Origin: Acidovorax soli
Lineage (GTDB): Bacteria; Pseudomonadota; Gammaproteobacteria; Burkholderiales; Burkholderiaceae_C
DNA length: 64,000 nt
Reading direction: 5' to 3'
NCBI RefSeq assembly: GCF_014207955.1
Contig: NZ_JACHLK010000002.1
Span: 496,001-560,000, forward strand
Part shown: in pieces, positions 44,510 through 53,054 of the stretch
Numbering within the stretch: position 1 is the stretch's first letter
How the letters are laid out: each line of letters starts with the position of its first letter
Notes under the pieces: generated by a model
Database searches by the model: none
Seen by the model: only the letters and a program-made list of their open reading frames with translations
What the model was told of the DNA's origin: nothing
Program-made: the position numbers and the translations under genes

Positions 44510-45908
44510 TGGTGGTCTGGTGCTTTCCGACGCTGTGTGTGCTTGGGAAGAACATGGAAAAGCAGGTTCTGCCGCTCTCTGAACTCACCGACATGCGGCC
44601 CCGGTGGGCCTGAACAATGGCCTGGGTGATGGACAAACCAAGGCCTGCACCGTCGGAGTCGAGTTGCTTGCGCGACTTGTCGGCCCTGAAGAACCGGTCA
44701 AACAGGCGAGGAATCATCTGCGCATCAATGGTGGGGCCATGGTTGATGACATCCACCGTGGTCCCGTGAACGTCTCCTGATATCTCAACGACCACGCTTT
44801 CTCCTGCAGGGGTGTATCTCACCGCATTGGACAGAAGGTTGCTCAGGGCCCGTCGCAGCATCAATTGATCGCCGGAAATCTCTGCGGCACCCAGGAGCTT
44901 GAGCTGCACCTGTTTCTCTTCCGCCAGCGCCTCGTAGAAATCGAAAAGGGCTTGTGCCTCGGCATGCACCGCGATCTTCTCGGTGCTGGGCAGGATCAGG
45001 CCATGATCGGCTTTGGCCAGGAACAGCATGTCCGCCACCATCCGAGCGAGGCGCTGGTACTCCTCTGCGTTGGAAGCCAGGATGTCCCGGTACTGGTCTG
45101 CGCTGCGCGACTGGCCGAGCGTGACCTGGGTCTGGGTCATCAGATTGTTGATGGGCGTGCGCAACTCGTGGGCCAGATCCGAGGAGAATTCCGAGAGACG
45201 GTCGAAATCTTCCTTCAAGCGCCGCAGCATTTCGTTCAAGGTCGTGGCCAGGTCGGCCATCTCGATGGGAAATTCCTGGCTGGGCATGCGCTCGTCGAGT
45301 CGCTTGGCCGTGATGGCCATGGCGCGCGATCGCATGGCACGCAAGGGAGCCAGACCGTTCCTTGCTGCCCACCAACCCAGCACGCCTGCCACCAGGGTGG
45401 CCAGTGCCACATACACCGCGAGCACCCGGATCAAGTCGTGCATGAAATGCTTGTGGTGGGCAATGTCCAGCGCAACACTCACCTGCAGCGGCAAATCGCC
45501 TCCCCCAGGAGCGGACAACACCTCGTACATCCCTCGGACTTCGCGGGTTCCGGCGTGCCAGGCGGCCACCCCCAAGCGCGCCCCGCGGACCATCTCCGGC
45601 ATGCCGCCGGGAAACTCAAAGCCTGGCGTGGAGTAAAGCGCTTCGCTGCCCCGCGTCACGCTGACAAAAAGTCCCTCGTGGCTATGGAGCACATCGTCCA
45701 TGCGGGTCTGCAAATCCTGGGGGGATTTGGACTTCCCGATCACCTCCCGCATGAGATGGATCTTGTCGCGCAGGGCGTCACGGTCCAACTCCACGAAATG
45801 CCGATCAATGGAGATGGCGACCAGGGTTCCCAGGCCTATGAGCACAAACGCGGAGGCCAGGGTAAAAAACACCGTCAGTCGTGTCGTCAGCGAATATGGG
45901 GCGCTCAC
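44502..45908 (-). CDS. copS: copper/silver sensor histidine kinase (CusS/CopS type)
   Basis: 468 residues: membrane helices at about 12-33 and 160-180 around a periplasmic sensor, HAMP, then the H box [16 protein letters not shown] with His 247, N box ([12 protein letters not shown]) and G box ([13 protein letters not shown]). The heavy-metal sensor kinase layout is typical of CusS/CopS. It overlaps copR by 4 bases upstream and the putative nuclease by 8 bases downstream. Its H box keeps the Arg that czcS has lost. Confidence 0.92.
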   Translation of the reverse strand: MSAPYSLTTRLTVFFTLASAFVLIGLGTLVAISIDRHFVELDRDALRDKIHLMREVIGKSKSPQDLQTRMDDVLHSHEGLFVSVTRGSEALYSTPGFEFPGGMPEMVRGARLGVAAWHAGTREVRGMYEVLSAPGGGDLPLQVSVALDIAHHKHFMHDLIRVLAVYVALATLVAGVLGWWAARNGLAPLRAMRSRAMAITAKRLDERMPSQEFPIEMADLATTLNEMLRRLKEDFDRLSEFSSDLAHELRTPINNLMTQTQVTLGQSRSADQYRDILASNAEEYQRLARMVADMLFLAKADHGLILPSTEKIAVHAEAQALFDFYEALAEEKQVQLKLLGAAEISGDQLMLRRALSNLLSNAVRYTPAGESVVVEISGDVHGTTVDVINHGPTIDAQMIPRLFDRFFRADKSRKQLDSDGAGLGLSITQAIVQAHRGRMSVSSESGRTCFSMFFPSTHSVGKHQTTNA

Positions 45909-46591
45909 AGGCTCTCCTCAGGCTCCTCGAGCACATAGCCCATGCCCCGAACCGTCTGAATGAGCTTAATGTCGTAAGCGTCATCGATCTTGGCTCGCAG
46001 CCTGCGCATCGCCACCTCGATCACGTTGGAATCGCTATCGAAGTTCATGTCCCACACCTGCGAGGCGATGAGCGATCGCGGCAACACCTCGCCATGGCGC
46101 CGCATCAGCAGTTCCAGCAAGCCGAACTCTTTGGCCGTGAGGTCGATACGCTTGCCAGCGCGGCTCACGCGCCGGCGCAGCAAATCGAGCTCCAAATCCG
46201 CCACCTGCAGCACGGTCACCTCTGTCCCGCTGCGACCGCGCCGCAAGATGGTGCGCACCCGCGCAAGCAGTTCGGCAAAGGAAAACGGCTTGACCAGGTA
46301 GTCGTCGGCGCCCAGTTCGAGACCTTTGATCCGATCATCCACGTGGTCTTTGGCCGTCAGGAACAGCACCGGCATCTCCAGCCCGTAGCGGCGAAGGCTC
46401 TTGAGGACCTGCCATCCATCCATTCCCGGGAGCATGACATCCAAGATGACCAGGTCGTAGTCACCTTCTTGGGCCATGTGCAGCCCATCCACCCCGTTGT
46501 GAACCAGATCTGCGTTGAAGCCTGCCTCTCGCAGGCCCAGGCGCAGGTACTCCCCGGTTTTGATTTCATCCTCTACGACCAATATCTTCAC
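45905..46591 (-). CDS. copR: copper response regulator (CusR/CopR type)
   Basis: 228 residues: receiver [20 protein letters not shown] with Asp 51 ([10 protein letters not shown]) and Lys (VKPFSFAEL), then an OmpR-type winged helix ([40 protein letters not shown]). It is paralogous to CzcR along its length. The operator TTACAAAGATGTAAT lies 60 bases upstream, shared with the divergent copper operon. Confidence 0.93.
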   Translation of the reverse strand: MKILVVEDEIKTGEYLRLGLREAGFNADLVHNGVDGLHMAQEGDYDLVILDVMLPGMDGWQVLKSLRRYGLEMPVLFLTAKDHVDDRIKGLELGADDYLVKPFSFAELLARVRTILRRGRSGTEVTVLQVADLELDLLRRRVSRAGKRIDLTAKEFGLLELLMRRHGEVLPRSLIASQVWDMNFDSDSNVIEVAMRRLRAKIDDAYDIKLIQTVRGMGYVLEEPEESL

Positions 46592-46650
46592 GGGCGACTC
46601 CCTTGACCAGTTGGCGCAAGTGTGCCCGGGGATCGCAGGCTTTCATGAAC

Positions 46651-46667
46651 ATTACAAAGATGTAATG
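46651..46667 (+). promoter_or_regulatory. GTAAT-type operator between copRS and the copper oxidase operon
   Basis: ATTACAAAGATGTAATG. This is the most symmetric of the six copies: ATTACA and TGTAAT are perfect inverted halves with 5 bases between. It lies 59 bases from copR and 67 bases before the first gene of the copper operon, in the divergent gap. Confidence 0.65.
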
Positions 46668-46734
46668 GACAAGTTATGTCGGCGGCAGCAAGGGGTTCAC
46701 ACAATGCATCCATCACGAAACGCATGGTGAATCT

Positions 46735-47052
46735 ATGAAAAATCCTTGGCTTTCACGACCCACCTCAAGCCGATGGCTGGCCGCCGCGCTCGCGGTTCCC
46801 TCCTTGGCATTCGCGCAGACGCCAGAGGCCGGCGCCACAAAGGTGGACTACCAGATCTCCTACCGCTCGGCATTCACGGGCTATGAGGCGTACAAGGAGC
46901 AATCCGTCCAGCCTTGGAAGGAGGCCAACGACAAGGTGGGGCAAATCGGTGGCTGGCGCGCCTACGCCAGGGAAATGCGCCAGACGGCGCCCGATGCAGG
47001 CCAAGAGCAGCCCGCCCAAGGCCATGGCACCCACGGTGGAGGCAAGCAATGA
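46735..47052 (+). CDS. small exported protein, first gene of the copper oxidase operon
   Basis: 105 residues with a signal peptide (SSRWLAAALAVPSLAFAQ). The mature part has AFTGYEAYKEQSVQPWKEAN, then WRAYAREM and a Gly/His-rich end (GHGTHGGGKQ). I recall similar short proteins before TolC-type genes in copper clusters but know no function. Its stop overlaps the next start by 4 bases (ATGA), which supports a real, coupled gene. Confidence 0.65.
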   Translation: MKNPWLSRPTSSRWLAAALAVPSLAFAQTPEAGATKVDYQISYRSAFTGYEAYKEQSVQPWKEANDKVGQIGGWRAYAREMRQTAPDAGQEQPAQGHGTHGGGKQ

Positions 47053-48485
47053 GCCGCCCAGTTCGCATGCCCCGTGCCAAGCTCCTGGTGGCTCTGGCCG
47101 CCGTCGCGGTATTGTCCGGCTGCGCCAGCGTGAACCTGGAGCAGAACCTGTCTGGCACCAATGCCGCCACGGCCGGCTTCACGGATGGCCAACTCACCCT
47201 GGCCCGAGACAAGTCCGAGCAGGACGCCTTGCGCCAGCGTGCCTCCGATCTCTTGAGCAAGCCGCTTGGGCAAAAGGAAGCCGTACAACTCGCGCTGGTC
47301 AACAGTCCGTCCATGCAGGCCATCGTGGCCCAAAGCTGGGCCGATGCCTCGAGCGCCGCCCAGTCGGGGCGGATTGCAAATCCCATCCTCACCCTGGAGC
47401 GGGTGCGCCTGGGCAGTGAAACCGAGATCGGCCGGCTTCTGTCCTTTGGACTGCTGGACCTGCTCACCCTGCCCATGCGCAAAGGGACAGCTGAACTGCG
47501 CATCAAGCAAACACAGCTGCGCCTGAGCAGCGATGTCGTGGATCAGGTCACACAAGTGCGTCAGGCCTGGGTACGCGCTGTAGCGGCCCAGCAGACGCTG
47601 ACCTATACCCAGCAGGTCTTGGCCAGCGCCCAGGCCAGTGCCGAGCTGGCAAAGCGCATGCAGTCGGTCGGGAACTTCAACAAGCTCGATCGTGCCCGCC
47701 AGCAGGCGTTCTATGCGGACACTGCCACCCAGGTGGCCAACGCACAGCACCAGACTACGGCCGCCCGCGAGGAGCTGGTCCGGCTGCTTGGCCTGGACGA
47801 CAGCCAGGCTGGCATGCTCAAGCTGCCCGAGCGCCTGCCCGCACTGCCCAAGGAGCCTGTGTCTGCTCAGGAGGCGGGCCGCCTGGCCTCCAAGGGCCGC
47901 CTGGACCTGCAGATCGCCAAGTCGGACTATGACGCAGCTGCGCGCTCGCAGGGCTGGAACACGCTCATGACCTTCACGGACATCGAACTGGGGGTGCGAC
48001 GCGACTCCGTGTTTGATGCGACCGAGAACACAAAGCAAACCCGCCGCGGCTTTGAGATCAGCCTGAGCCTGCCCATCTTCGACTGGGGCGGCATGCAGCG
48101 CAGCGCAATGAGTGCGCAGACGCTGGCGGCGGCCAATCGCCTGGAGGCCACCGCCCGAGCGGCCGGCTCCAACCTTCGCGAAAGCTACTCCGCCTACCGC
48201 ACGGCCTATGACGTCGCGCGCCACCACCGCGATGAGGTGATCCCGCTGAGGAAGACCATCTCCGAAGAAAACCAGCTTCGCTACAACGGGATGCTGATCA
48301 GCGTGTTCGAGCTGCTGGCTGACTCCCGCGACCAGGTGAACTCGGTGATGGCAGCGCTCAATGCCGAACAGCAGTTCTGGCAAGCAGAGGCGGCCCTCCA
48401 GGCCTCCCTGATCGGCAAGCCCATGAGTGCCGGTGTCGCTGGCGGCGGGGGTGCTGCCGCCGCCGAGTCTGCAGCAGGCCACTGA
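47049..48485 (+). CDS. TolC-family outer-membrane lipoprotein in the copper operon
   Basis: 478 residues with a lipoprotein signal (VLSGCASVN) and two helical TolC-type repeats (QLALVNSPSMQAIVAQSWAD; EISLSLPIFDWGGMQRSAMS). It is an outer-membrane channel with no RND partner in this operon, so its pump may be the Cus system. ATG 47049 is set by the 4-base overlap and lipobox. It precedes the multicopper oxidase gene by 17 bases. Confidence 0.85.
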   Translation: MSRPVRMPRAKLLVALAAVAVLSGCASVNLEQNLSGTNAATAGFTDGQLTLARDKSEQDALRQRASDLLSKPLGQKEAVQLALVNSPSMQAIVAQSWADASSAAQSGRIANPILTLERVRLGSETEIGRLLSFGLLDLLTLPMRKGTAELRIKQTQLRLSSDVVDQVTQVRQAWVRAVAAQQTLTYTQQVLASAQASAELAKRMQSVGNFNKLDRARQQAFYADTATQVANAQHQTTAAREELVRLLGLDDSQAGMLKLPERLPALPKEPVSAQEAGRLASKGRLDLQIAKSDYDAAARSQGWNTLMTFTDIELGVRRDSVFDATENTKQTRRGFEISLSLPIFDWGGMQRSAMSAQTLAAANRLEATARAAGSNLRESYSAYRTAYDVARHHRDEVIPLRKTISEENQLRYNGMLISVFELLADSRDQVNSVMAALNAEQQFWQAEAALQASLIGKPMSAGVAGGGGAAAAESAAGH

Positions 48486-48502
48486 TCCCAAAGGAAACCA
48501 AC

Positions 48503-49915
48503 ATGAGTTCGAGAAGAGATTTTTTCCGCTTCGCAGGCATTGCCGGAGGGGCTGTGGCTGCGGCCAGTGTGAGCCGAGTTGCGATGGCAGCTTTGCCAGA
48601 GCCTGTTTTTCAGACGAGTCCTGAGACCATGGCACCGCTGGTGCCCAACTCGGGGCGTCCCTACAACCCCGTGGTCACGCTGAACGGCTGGACGTTGCCC
48701 TGGCGCATGAACCAGGGTGTCAAGGAGTTCCATCTGGTCGCCGAGCCCGTGGTGCGAGAAATGGCCCCCGGCTTCAAGGCCCACCTGTGGGGTTACAACG
48801 GACAGAGCCCAGGCCCCACCATTGAAGTGGTCGAAGGCGATCGCGTGCGCATCTTCGTGACCAACAAGCTACCTGAGCACACCAGCATCCACTGGCACGG
48901 TCAACGCCTGCCCAATGGCATGGATGGCGTAGCAGGACTGAACCAACCTGCCATCAACCCAGGCAAGACCTTCGTCTACGAGTTCGTGGCGCGCCGCCCT
49001 GGCACCTTCATGTACCACCCGCATGCCGACGAAATGACGCAGATGGCCATGGGCATGATGGGCTTCTGGATCACCCACCCCAAGGCCAAGCATCCGCTGA
49101 TCGATGAGGTGCAGCGCGACTTCTGCTTCCTGCTCAGCGCCTATGACATCGAGCCCGGGGCCGCGACACCCAAGGTCGCAGAGATGACGAACTTCAATCT
49201 GTGGACATGGAACAGCCGCATCTTCCCGGGCATTGACTCGTTGAATGTCCGGCTCAACGACAAGGTGCGGATCCGCATCGGCAATCTGACCATGACCAAC
49301 CACCCCATCCATCTGCACGGCCACGAGTTCCTCGTGACCGGCACCGATGGTGGTCCAACGCCCAAGAGCACGCGGCTGTACGAGGTCACCACCGATGTGG
49401 CCGTGGGCCAGATGCGGCAGATCGACTTCCTGGCTGACGAAGAAGGCGACTGGGCATTCCATTGCCACAAGAGCCACCACACCATGAACGCGATGGGGCA
49501 CGACATTCCTACCATGATCGGCGTGGACCACCGGGGGGTGGCCAAGAAGATCAACAACCTCATTCCCGACTACATGGTGATGGGTGAGCGCGGCATGGCG
49601 GACATGACGGAGATGGAGATGCCCATCCCTGACAACACGATTCCGATGATGACCGGCGAAGGCCCGTTTGGGTCGGTCGAGATGGGCGGCATGTTCAGCG
49701 TCGTCAAGGTGCGCCGCGACCAAAAGCCGGGCGACTACAAAAACCCCGGTTGGTACAAGCACCCTGAAGGCACCGTCGCCTATGAGTACACCGGCCCGGT
49801 GGCCGAGCCAGCGCGCTTCAAGGCCGAGGGCGGTCAGTCCATGCCGCGCAAGGAAAAGGCCACCTCGGACACCGTCGTCAAGGTCAAGAAGCCATCGGCC
49901 CATAGCGGGCACTGA
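48503..49915 (+). CDS. multicopper oxidase with Tat signal
   Basis: 470 residues. The Tat signal is SSRRDFFRFAGIAGGAVAA. Copper ligands are visible: SIHWHGQRLP and YHPHADEM for the type 2/3 site and NHPIHLHGHEF plus FHCHKSHHTMNAMG for types 1-3. It oxidises Cu(I) to the less toxic Cu(II) in the periplasm. A long Met/Asp-rich tail (about 350-390: GERGMADMTEMEMPIPDN) may bind copper. Between a TolC-like and a cupredoxin gene. Confidence 0.92.
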   Translation: MSSRRDFFRFAGIAGGAVAAASVSRVAMAALPEPVFQTSPETMAPLVPNSGRPYNPVVTLNGWTLPWRMNQGVKEFHLVAEPVVREMAPGFKAHLWGYNGQSPGPTIEVVEGDRVRIFVTNKLPEHTSIHWHGQRLPNGMDGVAGLNQPAINPGKTFVYEFVARRPGTFMYHPHADEMTQMAMGMMGFWITHPKAKHPLIDEVQRDFCFLLSAYDIEPGAATPKVAEMTNFNLWTWNSRIFPGIDSLNVRLNDKVRIRIGNLTMTNHPIHLHGHEFLVTGTDGGPTPKSTRLYEVTTDVAVGQMRQIDFLADEEGDWAFHCHKSHHTMNAMGHDIPTMIGVDHRGVAKKINNLIPDYMVMGERGMADMTEMEMPIPDNTIPMMTGEGPFGSVEMGGMFSVVKVRRDQKPGDYKNPGWYKHPEGTVAYEYTGPVAEPARFKAEGGQSMPRKEKATSDTVVKVKKPSAHSGH

Positions 49916-49951
49916 AAACCCATCCCCCCTGAACCACTCTACGAGGTACCT

Positions 49952-50455
49952 ATGAAACGCAACCTTTCCCTGATCGCAGCCTCCGCCCTGGTGGCCATTT
50001 CCTTCAACAGCTTCGCCGGCGGTAACCACGGTGGCGGTCATGACGCCGGTGGCGCCAAAGGCCACGGCAGTGCTGAATCCGCCATTGGTCAGCCCGGTCA
50101 AGCCGGCAAGGTGACCCGCACGATCAACGTCGAGATGGCGGACACCATGCGCTTCACGCCAGCGAACATCGCCGCCAAGCAGGGCGAGACCATCCGCTTC
50201 GTGATCAAGAACTCCGGCCAGGTCAAGCACGAGTTCAGCCTGGGTACCGAGGCCGAGCTCAAGGAGCACTACGAGACCATGAAGAAGTTCCCCGAGATGG
50301 AACACGACGAGCCGAGCAAGATTTCCCTGGCTCCCGGCAAGCAGGGCGAAATCATCTGGCATTTCACCAAGGCGGGCGACATCAACTTCGCATGCCTGTA
50401 CCCAGGCCACTACGACGCAGGCATGAAGGGCCAGGTCAAGGTCGCAAAGAAGTAA
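49952..50455 (+). CDS. periplasmic cupredoxin (plastocyanin-like)
   Basis: 167 residues: signal peptide (LIAASALVAISFNSFA), a Gly/His-rich linker (GGNHGGGHDAGG) and a cupredoxin domain with the type 1 copper ligands His (VKHEFSLG) and Cys-x4-His-x4-Met (CLYPGHYDAGM). It may carry electrons to or copper from the oxidase encoded 36 bases upstream. The His-rich linker could bind further copper. Confidence 0.9.
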   Translation: MKRNLSLIAASALVAISFNSFAGGNHGGGHDAGGAKGHGSAESAIGQPGQAGKVTRTINVEMADTMRFTPANIAAKQGETIRFVIKNSGQVKHEFSLGTEAELKEHYETMKKFPEMEHDEPSKISLAPGKQGEIIWHFTKAGDINFACLYPGHYDAGMKGQVKVAKK

Positions 50456-50495
50456 CCACGGGGTTGCGCGTCAACCCACTGAACAAGGAACTCTC

Positions 50496-50831
50496 ATGAA
50501 GCAAATCAACACTGCTATCGCCGCCGCCATGCTGTCGCTGGCCGCACTGCTGCCGGTCGCGGCCATGGCCCAGGCCGCCCCCGACGCCGCCAAGTCCTCC
50601 GCAGCCGCCTCGATGACCGATGGTGAGGTGCGCAAGATCGACAAGGACGCCAGCAAGATCACCATCAAGCATGGCGACATCAAGCACCTGGAAATGCCCG
50701 GCATGACCATGGTCTTCAACGCCAAGGACAAGGCCCTGCTCGACAAGGTGCAGGTAGGCGACAAGATCCGCTTCATGGTGGTCAGCGAAGGCGGAAAAAT
50801 GGTCGTGACGGACATCCAGGCCGCCAAGTAA
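50496..50831 (+). CDS. CusF-like periplasmic copper-binding protein
   Basis: 111 residues with signal peptide (AAMLSLAALLPVAAMA) and a CusF fold: TDGEVRKIDKDASKITIKHG, then HLEMPGMTMVF. CusF binds Cu(I)/Ag(I) with His, two Met and a stacking Trp. The two Met (MTM) and His are here, but the Trp is replaced by Met (LEMPGMTM), while the CusB-fused copy at 34010 keeps it. Such MPGMTM forms occur in the family; this one may bind copper differently. Confidence 0.85.
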   Translation: MKQINTAIAAAMLSLAALLPVAAMAQAAPDAAKSSAAASMTDGEVRKIDKDASKITIKHGDIKHLEMPGMTMVFNAKDKALLDKVQVGDKIRFMVVSEGGKMVVTDIQAAK

Positions 50832-50849
50832 GCCAGGCGAAAAGCAGAC

Positions 50850-50876
50850 GGCGCCCTCGTACAGGGGGCCTTTCCT
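50850..50876 (+). terminator. possible terminator after the CusF-like gene
   Basis: GGCGCCCT, loop CGTAC, AGGGGGCC (stem of 8 with one mismatch), followed by TTTCCT. It may terminate or attenuate transcription before the last small gene. The T-run is weak. Confidence 0.35.
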
Positions 50877-50908
50877 CACCCATGCGGCCATGCCGCGAAA
50901 GAAAAATC

Positions 50909-51202
50909 ATGAAGTCTTTTCTCATCGCTCTGGCCCTTACGGCCGCATCGTCCGCATTTGCAGCTGGCGATACCCAGGAGGCCACCCCCTACACCAACTC
51001 CAAGGCCCAGGCGCACGGCGAGGATCACAAGAAGGCCCGCCCAGCAACGCCACCCAAGCGTACCAACGACGGCAGCACGGCCCGCGGGGAAGGCTCAGGC
51101 GTGGCCACGACCAGCAAGTCCGAAGCCCGCGGCCAGGACAAGGCCAACGAGCGCGAAGCCAAGCCACACAAGGAAACGAGCCAAGGGACCACCCCGAAGT
51201 AA
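50909..51202 (+). CDS. small exported protein, tail of the copper operon
   Basis: 97 residues with a signal peptide (MKSFLIALALTAASSAFAAG). The mature part is highly polar, low-complexity and basic/acidic mixed (KAQAHGEDHKKARPATPPKR, SEARGQDKANEREAKPHKET), so it is likely disordered. No family is recognised. It lies 77 bases after the CusF-like gene in the same direction. Confidence 0.6.
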   Translation: MKSFLIALALTAASSAFAAGDTQEATPYTNSKAQAHGEDHKKARPATPPKRTNDGSTARGEGSGVATTSKSEARGQDKANEREAKPHKETSQGTTPK

Positions 51203-51221
51203 AACCGGCATGAAGCGCGGC

Positions 51222-51274
51222 GGACGGGCTATGCCTGTCCGCGCTATACGCCGGTGGCAAGCCGCGTATAGCGC
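51222..51274. terminator. two adjacent hairpins after the copper operon
   Basis: GGACGGGC/GCCTGTCC (51222-51240) and a perfect 10-bp inverted repeat GCGCTATACG / CGTATAGCGC (51241-51250, 51265-51274). They follow the last gene of the copper operon. There is no T-run, so the hairpins may protect the message end or bind a protein rather than terminate. Confidence 0.4.
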
Positions 51275-51308
51275 GCAAGTCTGATGCGAGCACAGGCCTG
51301 CTCTGGCC

Positions 51309-51944
51309 ATGACGGTGTACGGTGAGGTAGACGTGACTTACGCGCTATTTGCCAACTTGGCCGAAGACACCAGCGGTGGGTGGTGGGACATGGTGCTGCG
51401 CGGAACTTTGGAGCAGTGCATCTGGGCTGGAAACTCCGTCAAGGCCGATTGGGCGCACATTGTCGACATGGAGACTGCCCAAGTCGTGCGCTGGAAGAAG
51501 CGCGATGCCTCAGGACCGCCGCTTGACTTGGTTCCGTGGTCGGTCGGCCATGATGCGGACATTCCATTGACCTTCGGCGTATTGCTTTCCTTTCAGGAGC
51601 TTTGCAAGCTGTCGGCCCTTGGCGGCTCTCGATGGGTTCGCGCGCAGTTGGCCAAGGCCACTGTTTCGCCCGCGCTAGCCGAGGTAGCTACGGCTTCGGC
51701 CATGCTGCACTTGATACAGGGCTGCCCTTTGCCATTTCTCGTGAGCGGACCACAGGCAATCCTGGTTGAGGAGCTTCAGCAAAACGGTCTCCTGCGAGCC
51801 GAATTTACCTACGCGGATTCACAAGAGGAGGACACGGCAACGGTGCTTGCCATCACGGACAAAGGGCGCGAAGCACTTGCTGGCAACGCCGTCTCCAACA
51901 CGGCATCTCGCCCATCGAAGGCCGCTGTTTCTCCCGACCCCTGA
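51309..51944 (+). CDS. hypothetical protein of unknown function
   Basis: 211 residues without signal peptide or membrane segment. The C-terminal part (about 160-200) ends with a DTATVLAITDKGREALAG stretch, similar to the wing of winged-helix proteins (compare VTPKGREAL), but no full DNA-binding domain was confirmed. It has no clear ribosome site and stands alone between the copper operon and cueR. Its start is uncertain. Confidence 0.5.
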   Translation: MTVYGEVDVTYALFANLAEDTSGGWWDMVLRGTLEQCIWAGNSVKADWAHIVDMETAQVVRWKKRDASGPPLDLVPWSVGHDADIPLTFGVLLSFQELCKLSALGGSRWVRAQLAKATVSPALAEVATASAMLHLIQGCPLPFLVSGPQAILVEELQQNGLLRAEFTYADSQEEDTATVLAITDKGREALAGNAVSNTASRPSKAAVSPDP

Positions 51945-52016
51945 GCGGCTTTGCCGGGATAGAAAGTCCCACAGGCTGCCAACCCACAAGGGTCGTCTTG
52001 GACAACCGCCGCGCGG

Positions 52017-52571
52017 TCAATGATTGCCGTGATGGACGTGAACGCCGCGCATCCAGGCCATGAGATCCAGCTGGCTGGTTGCAACCGAACCAGGCGCTGG
52101 GCTGCGGCTGTCATTTTGGCTGCGACGCCGCGGCTTGACGAAGTTTGCGCTGTGGCTGGGCCTGGACGGGCTGTCGACCGCCAGATTGTCCAGGATTGCG
52201 CAATCGGCGTGGTCGTCACCAGCACAGACAGCCACGAGCTGCTCAAGCGCTGACTTCATCTCGACGATCTCCTGCAGCTTCTGTTGCAGATCCTGCAGAT
52301 GGCGCTCTGCAATGGCCTTGACCTGCCGGCTGCTGCGGGCAGCATCACCCCACTGGCCGATCAGCTCGGCGATCTGGGGCATGGAGAATCCGAGTCGGCG
52401 CGACTGGCGGATGAAACGCAACACGGAGATCTCCCGCTCCCCGTACAGGCGGTACCCAGAATCGCTGCGTACCGCCTCCGGGAGCAAGCCGGTCTGCTCA
52501 TAATGGCGAATCATCTTGGCTGAGACCCCTGCGGCTTTGGCGGCATCGCCGATGTTCATGAGTGCGGTCAT
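52017..52571 (-). CDS. cueR: copper-responsive MerR-family activator CueR
   Basis: 184 residues from ATG 52571; MNIGDAAKAAGVSAKMIRHY is the MerR helix-turn-helix, and an alternative ATG at 52559 begins there. The metal loop CAGDDHADCAIL has the two Cys of CueR spaced as in the Cu(I)-sensing group. The C-terminus is longer than in E. coli CueR (135) and ends HVHHGNH. It precedes copZ and copA, which have CueR-type promoters. It may act on its own promoter at 52608. Confidence 0.88.
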   Translation of the reverse strand: MTALMNIGDAAKAAGVSAKMIRHYEQTGLLPEAVRSDSGYRLYGEREISVLRFIRQSRRLGFSMPQIAELIGQWGDAARSSRQVKAIAERHLQDLQQKLQEIVEMKSALEQLVAVCAGDDHADCAILDNLAVDSPSRPSHSANFVKPRRRSQNDSRSPAPGSVATSQLDLMAWMRGVHVHHGNH

Positions 52572-52607
52572 GGCTGTTCCTGCGAATGAAGAAAACACGG
52601 TAGCAGG

Positions 52608-52638
52608 ACTGTCCACCTTGCCACCGTGTCAATGTCAA
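52608..52638 (-). promoter_or_regulatory. CueR-type promoter for cueR
   Basis: On the minus strand TTGACA, a 19-bp spacer containing CACGGTGGCAAG, then GACAGT. The core matches, on the opposite strand, the operators at 52905 and 52976. Confidence 0.5.
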
Positions 52639-52677
52639 GAACCCCCAAGAGGTTCCTGCTGAGTACCTCAAACGAGA

Positions 52678-52869
52678 TCAGGCGGGTGGGTATCCCGCCT
52701 CGGACAGCACCTCCGTCAATGTCTGGCGGTCTTCCGCGCTCTGCACAGTAACCGTGCGCTTGGGCATGTCCACCTGGATCTTGCATTCGGGATCGACCAT
52801 CTTCAGTGTCTGGCTGACCATCCCGGCGCAATGCCCGCAGGTCATGTTGGGGAGTTGGAATTCATGCAT
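52678..52869 (-). CDS. copZ: copper chaperone CopZ-like (HMA domain)
   Basis: 63 residues, one HMA domain with the metal motif MTCGHC near residues 9-14 ([16 protein letters not shown]). Cytoplasmic Cu(I) chaperone that would deliver copper to the CopA ATPase encoded divergently at 53055. The gene ends 106 bases before the cueR start on the same strand and has its own CueR-type promoter. Length and motif are typical. Confidence 0.9.
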   Translation of the reverse strand: MHEFQLPNMTCGHCAGMVSQTLKMVDPECKIQVDMPKRTVTVQSAEDRQTLTEVLSEAGYPPA

Positions 52870-52904
52870 GTTTCACCTCGTGGAAAAAAAGTTGTGAAGC
52901 ACGC

Positions 52905-52935
52905 AGTCTCCAGCTTGTCACGGTGGAAAGGTCAA
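52905..52935 (-). promoter_or_regulatory. CueR-type promoter for copZ
   Basis: On the minus strand TTGACC, a 19-bp spacer with TTTCCACCGTGACAAG, then GAGACT. The CCACCGTGNCAAG core recurs in the copA and cueR promoters. Confidence 0.55.
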
Positions 52936-52975
52936 GCCCTGGTGACGCTAGCTACTACCTCGCACAACGCCACGC

Positions 52976-53006
52976 TTGCGTTTGCCACCGTGTCAAGCCT
53001 GACAGT
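52976..53006 (+). promoter_or_regulatory. CueR-type promoter for copA
   Basis: TTGCGT, a 19-bp spacer containing TTGCCACCGTGTCAAG, then GACAGT, 48 bases before the copA start. Same layout as the two other CueR-type promoters here. Confidence 0.6.
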
Positions 53007-53054
53007 TCAGCTGTGCCGGCCACAGCCGGGTTTGAACCTCATTTGGAGACTGCC

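Noticed and set aside
50461..50477. GGGTTG/CAACCC hairpin between the cupredoxin and CusF-like genes
   Set aside because: Six-bp stem without T-run; may affect message stability but not enough to call.
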